Source: an uncultured Verrucomicrobiae bacterium
GTDB lineage: Bacteria; Verrucomicrobiota; Verrucomicrobiia; Limisphaerales; UBA1096
NCBI GenBank assembly: GCA_937770485.1
Contig: CALJHX010000003.1
Coordinates: forward strand, 1-60,414
DNA length: 60,414 bases
Direction: 5' to 3'
Shown here: positions 26,193 to 34,240 of the stretch, in pieces
Numbering within the stretch: the stretch's first letter is position 1
Layout of the letters: each line of letters opens with the position of its first letter
Notes under the pieces: model-generated
What the model saw: only the letters and a program-made list of their open reading frames with translations
Told to the model about the DNA's origin: nothing
Database searches by the model: none
Position numbers and translations under genes: made by a program

Positions 26193-26873
26193 AACACTTC
26201 CTACTCACAACAATCGCAGCCGTGGTACTGGTGGGATCTAGGTGGTCTCTGCTATCGTTTAACGCACATCAGGCTTATTGAACTAATCGAAGCAATCGAA
26301 AAAGGAGACATCGAAGCCGTCAAACAGCACTTGGCTGAAGGTGCGGATGTGAATACGAAGACTGGGGGTGGAGTGACTCCGTTGCATGATGCGGCTTTCG
26401 GCCACAAGAAAATCGCCGAACTACTTCTCACCAAAGGTGCGAATGTGGATGCGCAGGATGTAAATGGATGGACTCCTTTACATTGTGCGACGCGTAACGG
26501 TCACAAGGAAATCGCCGAATTGCTTATCGCCAAAGGTGCGGATGTGGGTGTGAAGAATAAGGCTTGTTTCACTCCTTTGCATCTTGCGGCTTATTGGGGT
26601 CACACGAAAATTGTCAAACTGCTGATCGCTGAAGGTGTAGATCTGAATGCGAAGGATGAGGATGGGGTGACTCCTTTGCATGAGTCGGCTCTTTGGGGTC
26701 ACAATGAGGTCGCCGAACTCATCATCGCCAACGGTGCGGACGTGAATGCGAAGAATGGTGATAGCAATACACCGCTAGATTCGGCTATCAATGATAAACA
26801 CACCGAAACCGCAGACCTCCTCCGCAAACACGGCGGCAAGACGGGTGAAGAATTGAAAGCTGAAGGGAAATGA
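26189..26873 (+). pseudogene. Ankyrin lipoprotein cassette with a frameshift after the signal peptide
   Basis: ATG 26189 gives the standard signal (MKHFLLTTIAAVVLVG), then the frame shifts near 26235. The ankyrin body is open in another frame: about six repeats in a row with the pattern GHKEIAELLIAKGADV, ending in LLRKHGGKTGEELKAEGK at 26873. A TTG at 26331 could start a signal-less 180-residue protein, but the open frame extends upstream of it (LIELIEAIEKGDIEAVK), so one lost or gained base is more likely. Longest uninterrupted ankyrin stretch of the array. Confidence 0.7.
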
Positions 26874-27709
26874 AACAAATACTACTAACAACAATCGCAG
26901 CCGTGCTTCTGGTGGGAACTGACTCAGCTGCGGAGATTGAGCCGAAGGTGCCGCTCAAGTTGTCCGAGCCTCTCTTGTTTTCTTTTGCGCAGATGTGCGA
27001 CACGCAACTCGGAATGGGCGGCTATGAGCACGACGTGAAGACCTTTGGACTTGCTGTGACCCAGATCAACAAAATGAAACCTGATTTTGTGGTGATATGT
27101 GGAGATCTCGTCAGCAAGGTCAACGACAAATCATGGGCCGACTTCAATCGTATCAAGGCAGGATTCAAAATCCCTTGTCACTGTGCGGCTGGGAATCACG
27201 ATGTCGGTAACAAGCCGACTGTGGAGTCGCTGCAAGCATATCGTGAAAAGATAGGGAAGGACTACTACACCGTAGAGCACAAGGGTTACACCTTCGTGAT
27301 CGCCAATACACAGCTATGGAAGGCACCACTGAAGGGCGAGTCGGAGAAGCACGATAAGTGGTTCAAAGGAGTCCTCGCGGCAGCAAAGAAGAAGGTCAGT
27401 CCGGTTGTGGTGGTGGTGCACTATCCGCTCTTTGTGAAGACACCGGACGAGAAGGAAAACTACTACAACATCCCATCTGCAAAACGCATGGAGCTTCTGA
27501 ATCTCTGCAAAGAAAATGGCGTAGTGGCCTTCCTGGCTGGCCACACTCACAAATTGGTGGTTAACGAGTACAAGGGGATCCAACTCGTTAATGGAGAAAC
27601 CACCAGCAAGAACTTTGACAACCGCCCGATGGGATTTCGATGGTGGGATGTTGCTGCGAAGGGGAAGATGGTGCACAGATTCGTGATGCTTGAGGGAATG
27701 GATCAATAG
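26870..27709 (+). CDS. Exported calcineurin-like metallophosphoesterase with cassette signal peptide
   Basis: 279 residues. Residues 1-21 are the cassette signal module (MKQILLTTIAAVLLVG) but the lipobox Cys is lost, so the enzyme is probably soluble. The body has the metal-binding motifs of the family: D44-x-Q46 (usually D-x-H), GD at 78-79, GNHD at 108-111, His184 and GHTH at 224-227. Expected to hydrolyse a phosphoester outside the cytoplasm; substrate unknown. Its start overlaps the stop of the ankyrin cassette by ATGA. It shows the signal module carried by an enzyme instead of ankyrin. Confidence 0.85.
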   Translation: MKQILLTTIAAVLLVGTDSAAEIEPKVPLKLSEPLLFSFAQMCDTQLGMGGYEHDVKTFGLAVTQINKMKPDFVVICGDLVSKVNDKSWADFNRIKAGFKIPCHCAAGNHDVGNKPTVESLQAYREKIGKDYYTVEHKGYTFVIANTQLWKAPLKGESEKHDKWFKGVLAAAKKKVSPVVVVVHYPLFVKTPDEKENYYNIPSAKRMELLNLCKENGVVAFLAGHTHKLVVNEYKGIQLVNGETTSKNFDNRPMGFRWWDVAAKGKMVHRFVMLEGMDQ

Positions 27710-27947
27710 CCGGCAGGCATCAGTGGCTATCTTGGAATCCTTTTAGGCTGTGGAGCCGGATTCCTTGTTTATCGATGGAGAAAAAAAAGGAGGCGCGTCG
27801 GCCTCAGGTGCAGAATTAGAGAGACGAGCCAACTTAGGCTGAATGGACAATCCCCATCCACTACTTGAACGTCTTCGGGGAGTTGTTCGACGGCAACAGT
27901 TAAAACGCCTTGAAAACAGAGCTCAAAAGTATGACAGTTCCCTCGCT

Positions 27948-28727
27948 GTGAAATCAATACTTGTTTCAATCGTCGCAGCCGTGGTGCTGGTGGGGTGTGG
28001 TTCGCATATTGATTCAGTTTATCTAGGACGCGCTGAAGCGAATATGCTTGGGGATGTAAGTCGTGGAGATATCCAAGCTGTCGAAGAGTATTTAGATAAA
28101 GGTGGAAACGTAAATCTGCAGGATGAACCCGGCATGACTCCATTGCATCATGCCGTAAATGATAATTGGAAAGGAAGGAACCTCGAAATGGTCAAACTGC
28201 TCATTGATAGAGGAGCCAATGTTAATGCAATCAATGATACACATCAAACCCCTCTACATATGGCCAGCAATAAGGAAACCGCAGAATTGCTTATTGATGC
28301 AGGGGCGAATGTGAATGCCAAGACACTGCGCACTGGAGAGACTTTATTGTATTCAGCGGCGTGGGGGGCGGCTCAAGGTGCTAATAAAAGTTATCAGATG
28401 TATCTGGATTTGACGAAGTTGCTCATCACCAAAGGAGCAGATGTAAATGTGAAACTTAAATCGGGAAGTATGATTAAAGACAATAAAACCTACCGTGCTA
28501 AATCGGGAGAAACAACTTTACATCAAGCGGCTCGGAGTTATTCAGAAAAACATGCTTCAGAAGTATGTGAATTGCTTATTGTAAAAGGAGCTCTAGTAAA
28601 CGAGAGAAATATCCGCGGGCATACTCCTTTAGACGAAGCGCTTTCTAACCAACGCAATAAAACTAGCGACCTCCTCCGCAAACATGGCGGCAAGACGGGT
28701 GAAGAATTGAAATCTGAAGGGAAATGA
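27948..28727 (+). CDS. Ankyrin-repeat lipoprotein (larger cassette)
   Basis: The GTG start at 27948 follows the pattern of the other cassettes (leader CAACAGTTAAAACGCCTTG at 27894). Signal with lipobox LVGCG; 259 residues with about six ankyrin units, some with insertions (near residues 135-175), and the end LLRKHGGKTGEELKSEGK. The leader is open in frame up to 27843, but a start there would bury the signal peptide. The space 27710-27842 holds a decayed membrane-helix tail and no complete gene. Confidence 0.8.
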   Translation: MKSILVSIVAAVVLVGCGSHIDSVYLGRAEANMLGDVSRGDIQAVEEYLDKGGNVNLQDEPGMTPLHHAVNDNWKGRNLEMVKLLIDRGANVNAINDTHQTPLHMASNKETAELLIDAGANVNAKTLRTGETLLYSAAWGAAQGANKSYQMYLDLTKLLITKGADVNVKLKSGSMIKDNKTYRAKSGETTLHQAARSYSEKHASEVCELLIVKGALVNERNIRGHTPLDEALSNQRNKTSDLLRKHGGKTGEELKSEGK

Positions 28728-28924
28728 AACACTTCCTACTCACAACAATCGCAGCCGTGGTGCTGGTGGTGTGTGGGCAATTGATTCACGAAGCTGCCTT
28801 GGATATAAACATCGAAGCCGCCAAAAAGGCCATTGCTGCTGGTGCGAACATGAATGCGAAGGATGGGATTGGCGGCAAAACGACTGCTAGGATGGGGGAA
28901 ATCAAAGATCAGTATCTTGTGTGA
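28724..28924 (+). CDS. Truncated ankyrin cassette
   Basis: 66 residues. Standard signal (MKHFLLTTIAAVVLVVCG), a single ankyrin unit (LIHEAALDINIEAAKKAIAA, NMNAKDGIGG) and then an unrelated end without the normal cassette tail. ATGA overlap with the previous gene. Probably the left part of a cassette joined to other DNA. The space to 29119 shows no gene. Confidence 0.55.
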   Translation: MKHFLLTTIAAVVLVVCGQLIHEAALDINIEAAKKAIAAGANMNAKDGIGGKTTARMGEIKDQYLV

Positions 28925-29119
28925 ATTTTGAGCATGAACTAGGGCAGGTGCCCATTCTCCCCTTGCCCAGTCGCATCGCCTCCCCTGTTTTCCAAGGAGT
29001 TATGAACACAAGCTTTTACTTTTCTCCCCCTCCGCTCCGGTCCAAAGGAGGCTTCAGGGCCCTCTAGCCAAAAGCAATTTCCTAGCAGTTAGTCCACTAC
29101 CATCGGAAGACTAAAAGGA

Positions 29120-30907
29120 TCATTTCTCTAGGGCGAATCGTTCTCGTATCCAGGCCATCTTCGCCACCTCATGTTTGGGCGGTGTGCTATGGCCGGCTTC
29201 CGGGTAGATGCGATACGCTTTCGGGCCACGGACCTGGTTGTAGGCGGCGAAGGCGGTTGGCGCGGGAGCCACGTTGTCTTGCAAGCCGACGCCCATCAGG
29301 ACAGGGCATTCCACCCATCCCGCGAGGTTCTTGGGATCGACGTAACTGAATGTCGCGCCCGCCAGTTCCCACGTGTTCTTGGGATCTCTGCCCAGCCAGT
29401 GCCGGACGACCATCCCCGGCCAGGCTGTTATTTTGAAACCCTTCATGGAGTCGACCACGAAAGGGATATCCGGAGCGCTCAGTGCAATGCGCTTGTCGAG
29501 TGCTGCGGTGGCGAATGAGAGCATCCCTCCCTGGCTGCCTCCCGTGATGGCGATGCGTTTGGTGTCGATCTCAGGTCGCGACGCCACGAAATCGATCCCA
29601 CGCAGACAGTCCATGATGGCCCCGCGGTAGAAGAACTTCTGCGGATCGTCCAGCCCGCGTAGAAGATAGTCGCCAGGCCCCCACCATTGATACGCGGGTT
29701 CGTCGTCGGTGCTATTGCCGTGGCCTCGGATATTGAGCGACAGCACTGCCATGTCAGGAATCGACTGGGTGGGCATCATCCCCTGTGTGTAGCCTGGCAC
29801 CCTCAACAGCACGGGATGCGGCCCTGCAGACTTCGGCACCTCAAACCACCCGCGAATCCGGACATCGCCAAGGCTGCGCATTTCCACGAGGAAGCAATCG
29901 GTCTGCTCCGTGCTCCATTTCGGGCTCGGCTCGACTTTGTATTGAGGGGCGACAGTGGCGAGCTCGGCGATTGTCTTATCCCAGAACGCGCGCAGATCTT
30001 TGGGGGCTTTGGCAGGACGATTCATCTTCTCCGGTGCATATCCACGCATCCTCGATTGCGAGATGGGTGTCTTGTCGCCGTCGCGTATGAATGTGCAAGT
30101 GACCTGATAGAAGCCAGCTGACGGGGGCTCGAATGTCAGGGTCTCGAGGTGCGACTTCCCGGCTGAGAGCTGTACGGGCTTGGAGATATCGGCGAAGGTT
30201 TCTCGTTGGTCGACCAGCCAGGTGTCGCTCCCGACTTGGAACCGCACCGTGCCTTTCAAAGTCTCAAATGCCGTGTTGCGAATCGTGGCCGACAGATCCA
30301 TCGGCGCACCGGTCGGGTAGATCCCATCGGCGTGGGCGTGGGCGATGTCGACCATTACAAAATCGTTCCATACGGGTGCCGACAGCTTCGGCGCCCCTTT
30401 GTGCAGGCCACCGTCGCCGTCGCTGTCAAACACGCGCACGGCGATCACGTTCTCTGCATCCCACCGAATGTGTTTGGCAGGCACATCGTAACGCCGGATC
30501 GTCTCGTAGTGGCCCTTGGTATCATCTGGTGCCGAGCCGGTCCGACCCACCTCCACACCGTTGAAATAAGTCACATCCACATCGTCCACCGTCCCTAGCA
30601 ACAACGTCAGTCTCTGGTAATGTTTGAAGTAGGCGCCCTCGCTCGCCGCTGCTGGCACGCTCACCCGCAGGCGATACCACCCGTAGCCGTCATAGCCCTC
30701 ATGGCCCGCCTTCTCCCACGGCTTGCCGACGTCGATCGGCTTCCATGCCGAATCATCGAATTCGGGTTGCGCCCAGGCAGGGTCGTCGCCCTTGGTAAAG
30801 CGCCATCCTTCGGCAATGTCGAGAGCCTGAGTTGTGGCAGGCAGCCAGACGAGCGACAGGAGTATGGTGAGGATCTTGCGGTGCGAGAGGGAAGATCGAA
30901 AGAACAT
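29120..30907 (-). CDS. Secreted acetylxylan esterase-like hydrolase with N-terminal beta-sandwich
   Basis: About 595 residues from ATG 30907, which directly precedes a Sec signal (MFFRSSLSHRKILTILLSLV). Residues about 30-180 form a galactose-binding-like domain (GWYRLRVSVP, VTYFNGVEVGRTG). The C-terminal half is an alpha/beta hydrolase of the AXE1 type with nucleophile motif GGSQGG, Asp in GLQDNVAP and His in EAGHSTPP. Likely removes acetyl groups from plant or algal polysaccharide. It is divergent from the pectate lyase gene, with 109 bp between, which probably hold promoters for both. First gene of the island's polysaccharide cluster. Confidence 0.8.
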   Translation of the reverse strand: MFFRSSLSHRKILTILLSLVWLPATTQALDIAEGWRFTKGDDPAWAQPEFDDSAWKPIDVGKPWEKAGHEGYDGYGWYRLRVSVPAAASEGAYFKHYQRLTLLLGTVDDVDVTYFNGVEVGRTGSAPDDTKGHYETIRRYDVPAKHIRWDAENVIAVRVFDSDGDGGLHKGAPKLSAPVWNDFVMVDIAHAHADGIYPTGAPMDLSATIRNTAFETLKGTVRFQVGSDTWLVDQRETFADISKPVQLSAGKSHLETLTFEPPSAGFYQVTCTFIRDGDKTPISQSRMRGYAPEKMNRPAKAPKDLRAFWDKTIAELATVAPQYKVEPSPKWSTEQTDCFLVEMRSLGDVRIRGWFEVPKSAGPHPVLLRVPGYTQGMMPTQSIPDMAVLSLNIRGHGNSTDDEPAYQWWGPGDYLLRGLDDPQKFFYRGAIMDCLRGIDFVASRPEIDTKRIAITGGSQGGMLSFATAALDKRIALSAPDIPFVVDSMKGFKITAWPGMVVRHWLGRDPKNTWELAGATFSYVDPKNLAGWVECPVLMGVGLQDNVAPAPTAFAAYNQVRGPKAYRIYPEAGHSTPPKHEVAKMAWIRERFALEK

Positions 30908-31016
30908 TTTCGGAACCGTAGGGCACCTGCCGTCCCGCGTAAAGGCGTGCGCAACGGTCCTAACAGGCGCAATCTCCGTCATTGACTGCCTGTTCCCTAT
31001 CGCGTCGAATGGGTTG

Positions 31017-32384
31017 ATGAATTCCCTTCGATTTCTTCTCGGAGCCTTGTGGGCTGCTCTATCGATTCAGGGCGCCGTCGCGGCCCCCTCACAACTGGCG
31101 TTTCCCACGGCTGAAGGCTATGGACGTTTCGCCACCGGTGGGCGTGGCGGTGATGTCTATCAGGTGACGCAACTCGGCGACGAAGGTCCGGGTTCGTTGC
31201 GCGCTGGCATTGAGAATGCCGAGGGGCCGCGCACTATCATCTTCACGGTGAGTGGAACGATCCAACTGAAGAAGCCACTCCGCGTGGAGAATCAACACGG
31301 GCTCACCATTGCTGGGCAAACGGCCCCAGGCGATGGTATCACACTGCGAGACCAGACCTTTCAAATCAAAGATTCTTCTAACATCATCGTTCGGTTCCTG
31401 CGTTTCCGGTTAGGCGATGAAAGCAAGACCTCTGGCGATACGCTCCACATTTCCAAAGCGAAGGACGTGATCTTCGATCATGTCACGGCGACTTGGGGTG
31501 TGGATGGCACCATGGATACCGATCATCTGTCGAACTTCACCCTCCAGTGGTCCATGTTTGGCGAAGCCCTTCACGAAAGCACCCACCACAAGGGCGGCCA
31601 TGCCATGCTCATGTCACTACGCAAGACCCGCGGGAAGGTTTCCATCCATCACAATCTCCTCTTCAGTAGCCGCAATCGGCACCCGACGCTGAGCGGCCTT
31701 CCCGATCAATCGAACGGTGACGGTGCACTCTTCGACTTTCGTAACAATGTGATCTACAATTGGGAAGGCTCCCTGAATCTCGGTGCTGGCCAATTCAATA
31801 TCGTCAGCAATTACTACCGACCTGGTCCGAACACCAAGACGAGCAACGATCGTTTCCCCATCCGGCCAAAGGTCAAAGTGGATCACCAGACCTTTGCTTA
31901 CTTCAGCGGCACGGCCTTCGAATGGAACGAGGCCTGGACCAAGGACAATCACTTGGCCATGCAGTGGGGAATCCGGGACGAAGGTTATCCTGGCAAGGTG
32001 CCAAAGGAGACTTCCTTAATGCGGGACCAGCCCGTCGCGGAATCCGATCGCCCTATCACGTACCTTGCGAAGGAGGCCTACACACAAGTGTTAGCCAAGG
32101 CCGGCGCGTCCTTGATGCGAGATGCCGCCGACAAACGCGTCATCCAAGGAGTCCTCGACCGCACCCATCGTCGCATCGATTCTCAGAAGGAAGTCGGCGG
32201 CTGGCCCACCTTGGAATCCAAGCCAGCCTCGCTCGATACCGATCGCGATGGCATGCCTGACGATTGGGAAAAGGAGCACCAACTCGATCCCAACAATCCC
32301 GAGGATCGCAACGCGGACCAAGACGGCGACGGCTACACCAACCTCGAAGAGCACTTGAACAGTCTCGCCGCTGTGACTCAGTGA
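31017..32384 (+). CDS. Secreted pectate lyase-like beta-helix protein
   Basis: 455 residues from ATG 31017, which gives a signal peptide ending near GAVAAP. The polysaccharide lyase 1-like parallel beta helix spans residues about 30-360 (FPTAEGYGRFATGGRGGDVY, LTIAGQTAPGDGITLRD, NFTLQWSMFGEAL, HHNLLFSSRNRHP). The C-end carries an Asp-rich calcium/dockerin-like repeat pair (DTDRDGMPDDWE, DQDGDGYTNLEEHLNSL). Expected to cleave polygalacturonate by beta elimination; the exact polymer is inferred. Same architecture as the lyase at 34241. Confidence 0.85.
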   Translation: MNSLRFLLGALWAALSIQGAVAAPSQLAFPTAEGYGRFATGGRGGDVYQVTQLGDEGPGSLRAGIENAEGPRTIIFTVSGTIQLKKPLRVENQHGLTIAGQTAPGDGITLRDQTFQIKDSSNIIVRFLRFRLGDESKTSGDTLHISKAKDVIFDHVTATWGVDGTMDTDHLSNFTLQWSMFGEALHESTHHKGGHAMLMSLRKTRGKVSIHHNLLFSSRNRHPTLSGLPDQSNGDGALFDFRNNVIYNWEGSLNLGAGQFNIVSNYYRPGPNTKTSNDRFPIRPKVKVDHQTFAYFSGTAFEWNEAWTKDNHLAMQWGIRDEGYPGKVPKETSLMRDQPVAESDRPITYLAKEAYTQVLAKAGASLMRDAADKRVIQGVLDRTHRRIDSQKEVGGWPTLESKPASLDTDRDGMPDDWEKEHQLDPNNPEDRNADQDGDGYTNLEEHLNSLAAVTQ

Positions 32385-32455
32385 ACCGTTGCTTCGACTT
32401 CTACGAAGGAACTGTCACCAGTTCCTCAACCCCTAGAACATTCCGTGGGGACTCG

Positions 32456-32800
32456 TTAGGAATCCTTCTGGTACCGCATCAACTCCGTTGACTCCACATT
32501 TCCAACTTTCACAGACTCCCCGTTCGGGTTGAATGCCACCCAAGACACCTCCCCAGGCTCAAACTCGAAACGCAGGAGGGTGAGGTCGATTTCATCCTGC
32601 ACCACTTGAATACCGGAAGCGCCCGCAGAAGCCTCTAAGGCGTTCTTGTAGGCTGCCTTCATGTTCGGATTGGGATTGTTGGAAGAGGGCAATGGGCGGT
32701 AGGGGACGTGTGGATGATAGACTTGGGTGAAGTGCAGGCGTTGCCCCTTCCGTGCCAGTTCCGCGCAAAGCTCGGCCGCAATCCAATGACACCGCGCGAA
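32456..32800 (-). pseudogene. C-terminal remnant of an unidentified gene
   Basis: The minus-strand frame ending at 32456 reads NMKAAYKNALEASAGASGIQ, LRFEFEPGEVSWVAFNPNGE and a stop, which looks like true protein. Its upstream part runs antisense into the oxidoreductase gene and is only a shadow. I read it as the surviving end of a longer gene. No family recognised. Confidence 0.4.
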
Positions 32801-32842
32801 GATTGCTGACAGAAATTCCAACAGACGGTAGAAAGTCTTCCC

Positions 32843-34201
32843 ATGAACGAACCACCGCTTCCGCAGGGACAGATCAATCGGCGCCATTTCATCAAGCGCA
32901 CCGCCGCAGCCGGCTTCTTTACTGGCTTCATCACCTCGGGGCTTCGCGCGCAGTCGCCTAACAACAAGTTGAACATCGCGGCCATCGGCATCGGAGGTAG
33001 GGGGGAGCCTGTGATCAGAAGAAGCGCGGGCGACAACATTGTCGCGCTGTGCGACGTCGATTTCAACCGTGGAGGCGAGACCTTCAAGCTGTATCCCAAG
33101 GCAAAGAGGTTCAAGGATTTCCGCGTGATGTTCGACAAGATGGGCGATGAGATTGATGCGGTGATCATCGCAACGCCCGACCACATACACGCGGTGGCGA
33201 CTATGGAGGCCATCCGGCGGGGCAAGCACGTCTACACCGAGAAGCCCCTGACCCATAGCATCTGGGAGGCGAGGCAGTTGACAGACGCCGCGCGCAAATA
33301 CGGCGTTGCCACGCAGATGGGAAACCAGGGCCACTCCTCCGAAGGGGCGCGCCAGACTGTGGAGTGGATCCGCGCCGGGGTGATCGGCGAGGTACGTGAG
33401 GTGCACTGCTGGAGTGACCGACCGCTTCGTGGCACACGTTTCGATGGCAGTCTGTATTGGCCGCAAGGTGTTGCTCGGCCTCGAGACAAACCGCCGATTC
33501 CAGATACTTTGGATTGGGATCTTTGGTTAGGGCCGGCGCCTTACCGGGACTATCATCCAAGCTATGTGCCATTTGACTGGCGCGGCTGGTGGGACTTTGG
33601 GACGGGCGCTTTGGGAGACATGGGCTGCCACATCATCGATCATCCGTACTGGGCGCTTAAGTTAGGCTACCCAGATACGGTGGAAGCCAGCAGCTCTCAC
33701 ATTAATTCTGAAACAGCACCACTGGCGTCCATTATCACCTACCAATTCCCCGCGCGCGGAGACCTACCTCCCGTGCGCATGCACTGGTATGATGGTGGTC
33801 TCAAGCCGCCGCGTCCGGCAGAGCTCGAACTAGACGATGAATGGTTGGTCGATGGCGTTCTCTATGTTGGCGACAGAGGCAAGATCATGCACAAGTCTCA
33901 CGGAGGCAAACCAACCCTCATCCCGCTGTCACGCATGGAGGACTTTGAAAGACCCGCCAAGACGATCCCACGCGTCAAAGGCAGTCACGAGCAGAACTGG
34001 ATCGACGCTTGCAAAGGCGGTGATCCAGCGGGTTCAAGCTTCGACTACTCTGGACCGCTGACAGAAGTCGTCTTGTTAGGCAATCTCGCCCTTCGAACCA
34101 AAGGCCCACTGATTTGGGATGGCCCTCACATGCGCGTCACGAATAACGATGCAGCGAATCGATTCGTCCGACGAGAATACCGCAAGGGGTGGGCCTTGTG
34201 A
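32843..34201 (+). CDS. Tat-exported Gfo/Idh/MocA family oxidoreductase
   Basis: 452 residues. A twin-arginine signal (RRHFIKRTAAAGFFTGF), then a Rossmann fold (NIAAIGIGGRG, ALCDVD, DAVIIATPDHIHAV) with the family motif EKPLTHSI that binds the nicotinamide cofactor. The C-terminal alpha/beta domain has DWDLWLGPAPYRDYHPSYV and WWDFGTGALGDMGCHIIDHP, typical of the exported Verrucomicrobiota/Planctomycetota branch. Probably oxidises or reduces a sugar or sugar acid released by the neighbouring lyases. 39 bp before the second lyase, so likely one operon. Confidence 0.85.
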   Translation: MNEPPLPQGQINRRHFIKRTAAAGFFTGFITSGLRAQSPNNKLNIAAIGIGGRGEPVIRRSAGDNIVALCDVDFNRGGETFKLYPKAKRFKDFRVMFDKMGDEIDAVIIATPDHIHAVATMEAIRRGKHVYTEKPLTHSIWEARQLTDAARKYGVATQMGNQGHSSEGARQTVEWIRAGVIGEVREVHCWSDRPLRGTRFDGSLYWPQGVARPRDKPPIPDTLDWDLWLGPAPYRDYHPSYVPFDWRGWWDFGTGALGDMGCHIIDHPYWALKLGYPDTVEASSSHINSETAPLASIITYQFPARGDLPPVRMHWYDGGLKPPRPAELELDDEWLVDGVLYVGDRGKIMHKSHGGKPTLIPLSRMEDFERPAKTIPRVKGSHEQNWIDACKGGDPAGSSFDYSGPLTEVVLLGNLALRTKGPLIWDGPHMRVTNNDAANRFVRREYRKGWAL

Positions 34202-34240
34202 TTGCCCGGGCTTCAGCGACCTTTAAACCCATCCAACCGA

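Noticed and set aside
32456..33466. Minus-strand open frame of 336 codons taken as one gene
   Set aside because: Most of it is antisense to the oxidoreductase gene at 32843-34201. Only the last 115 or so codons look like protein and are listed as a remnant.
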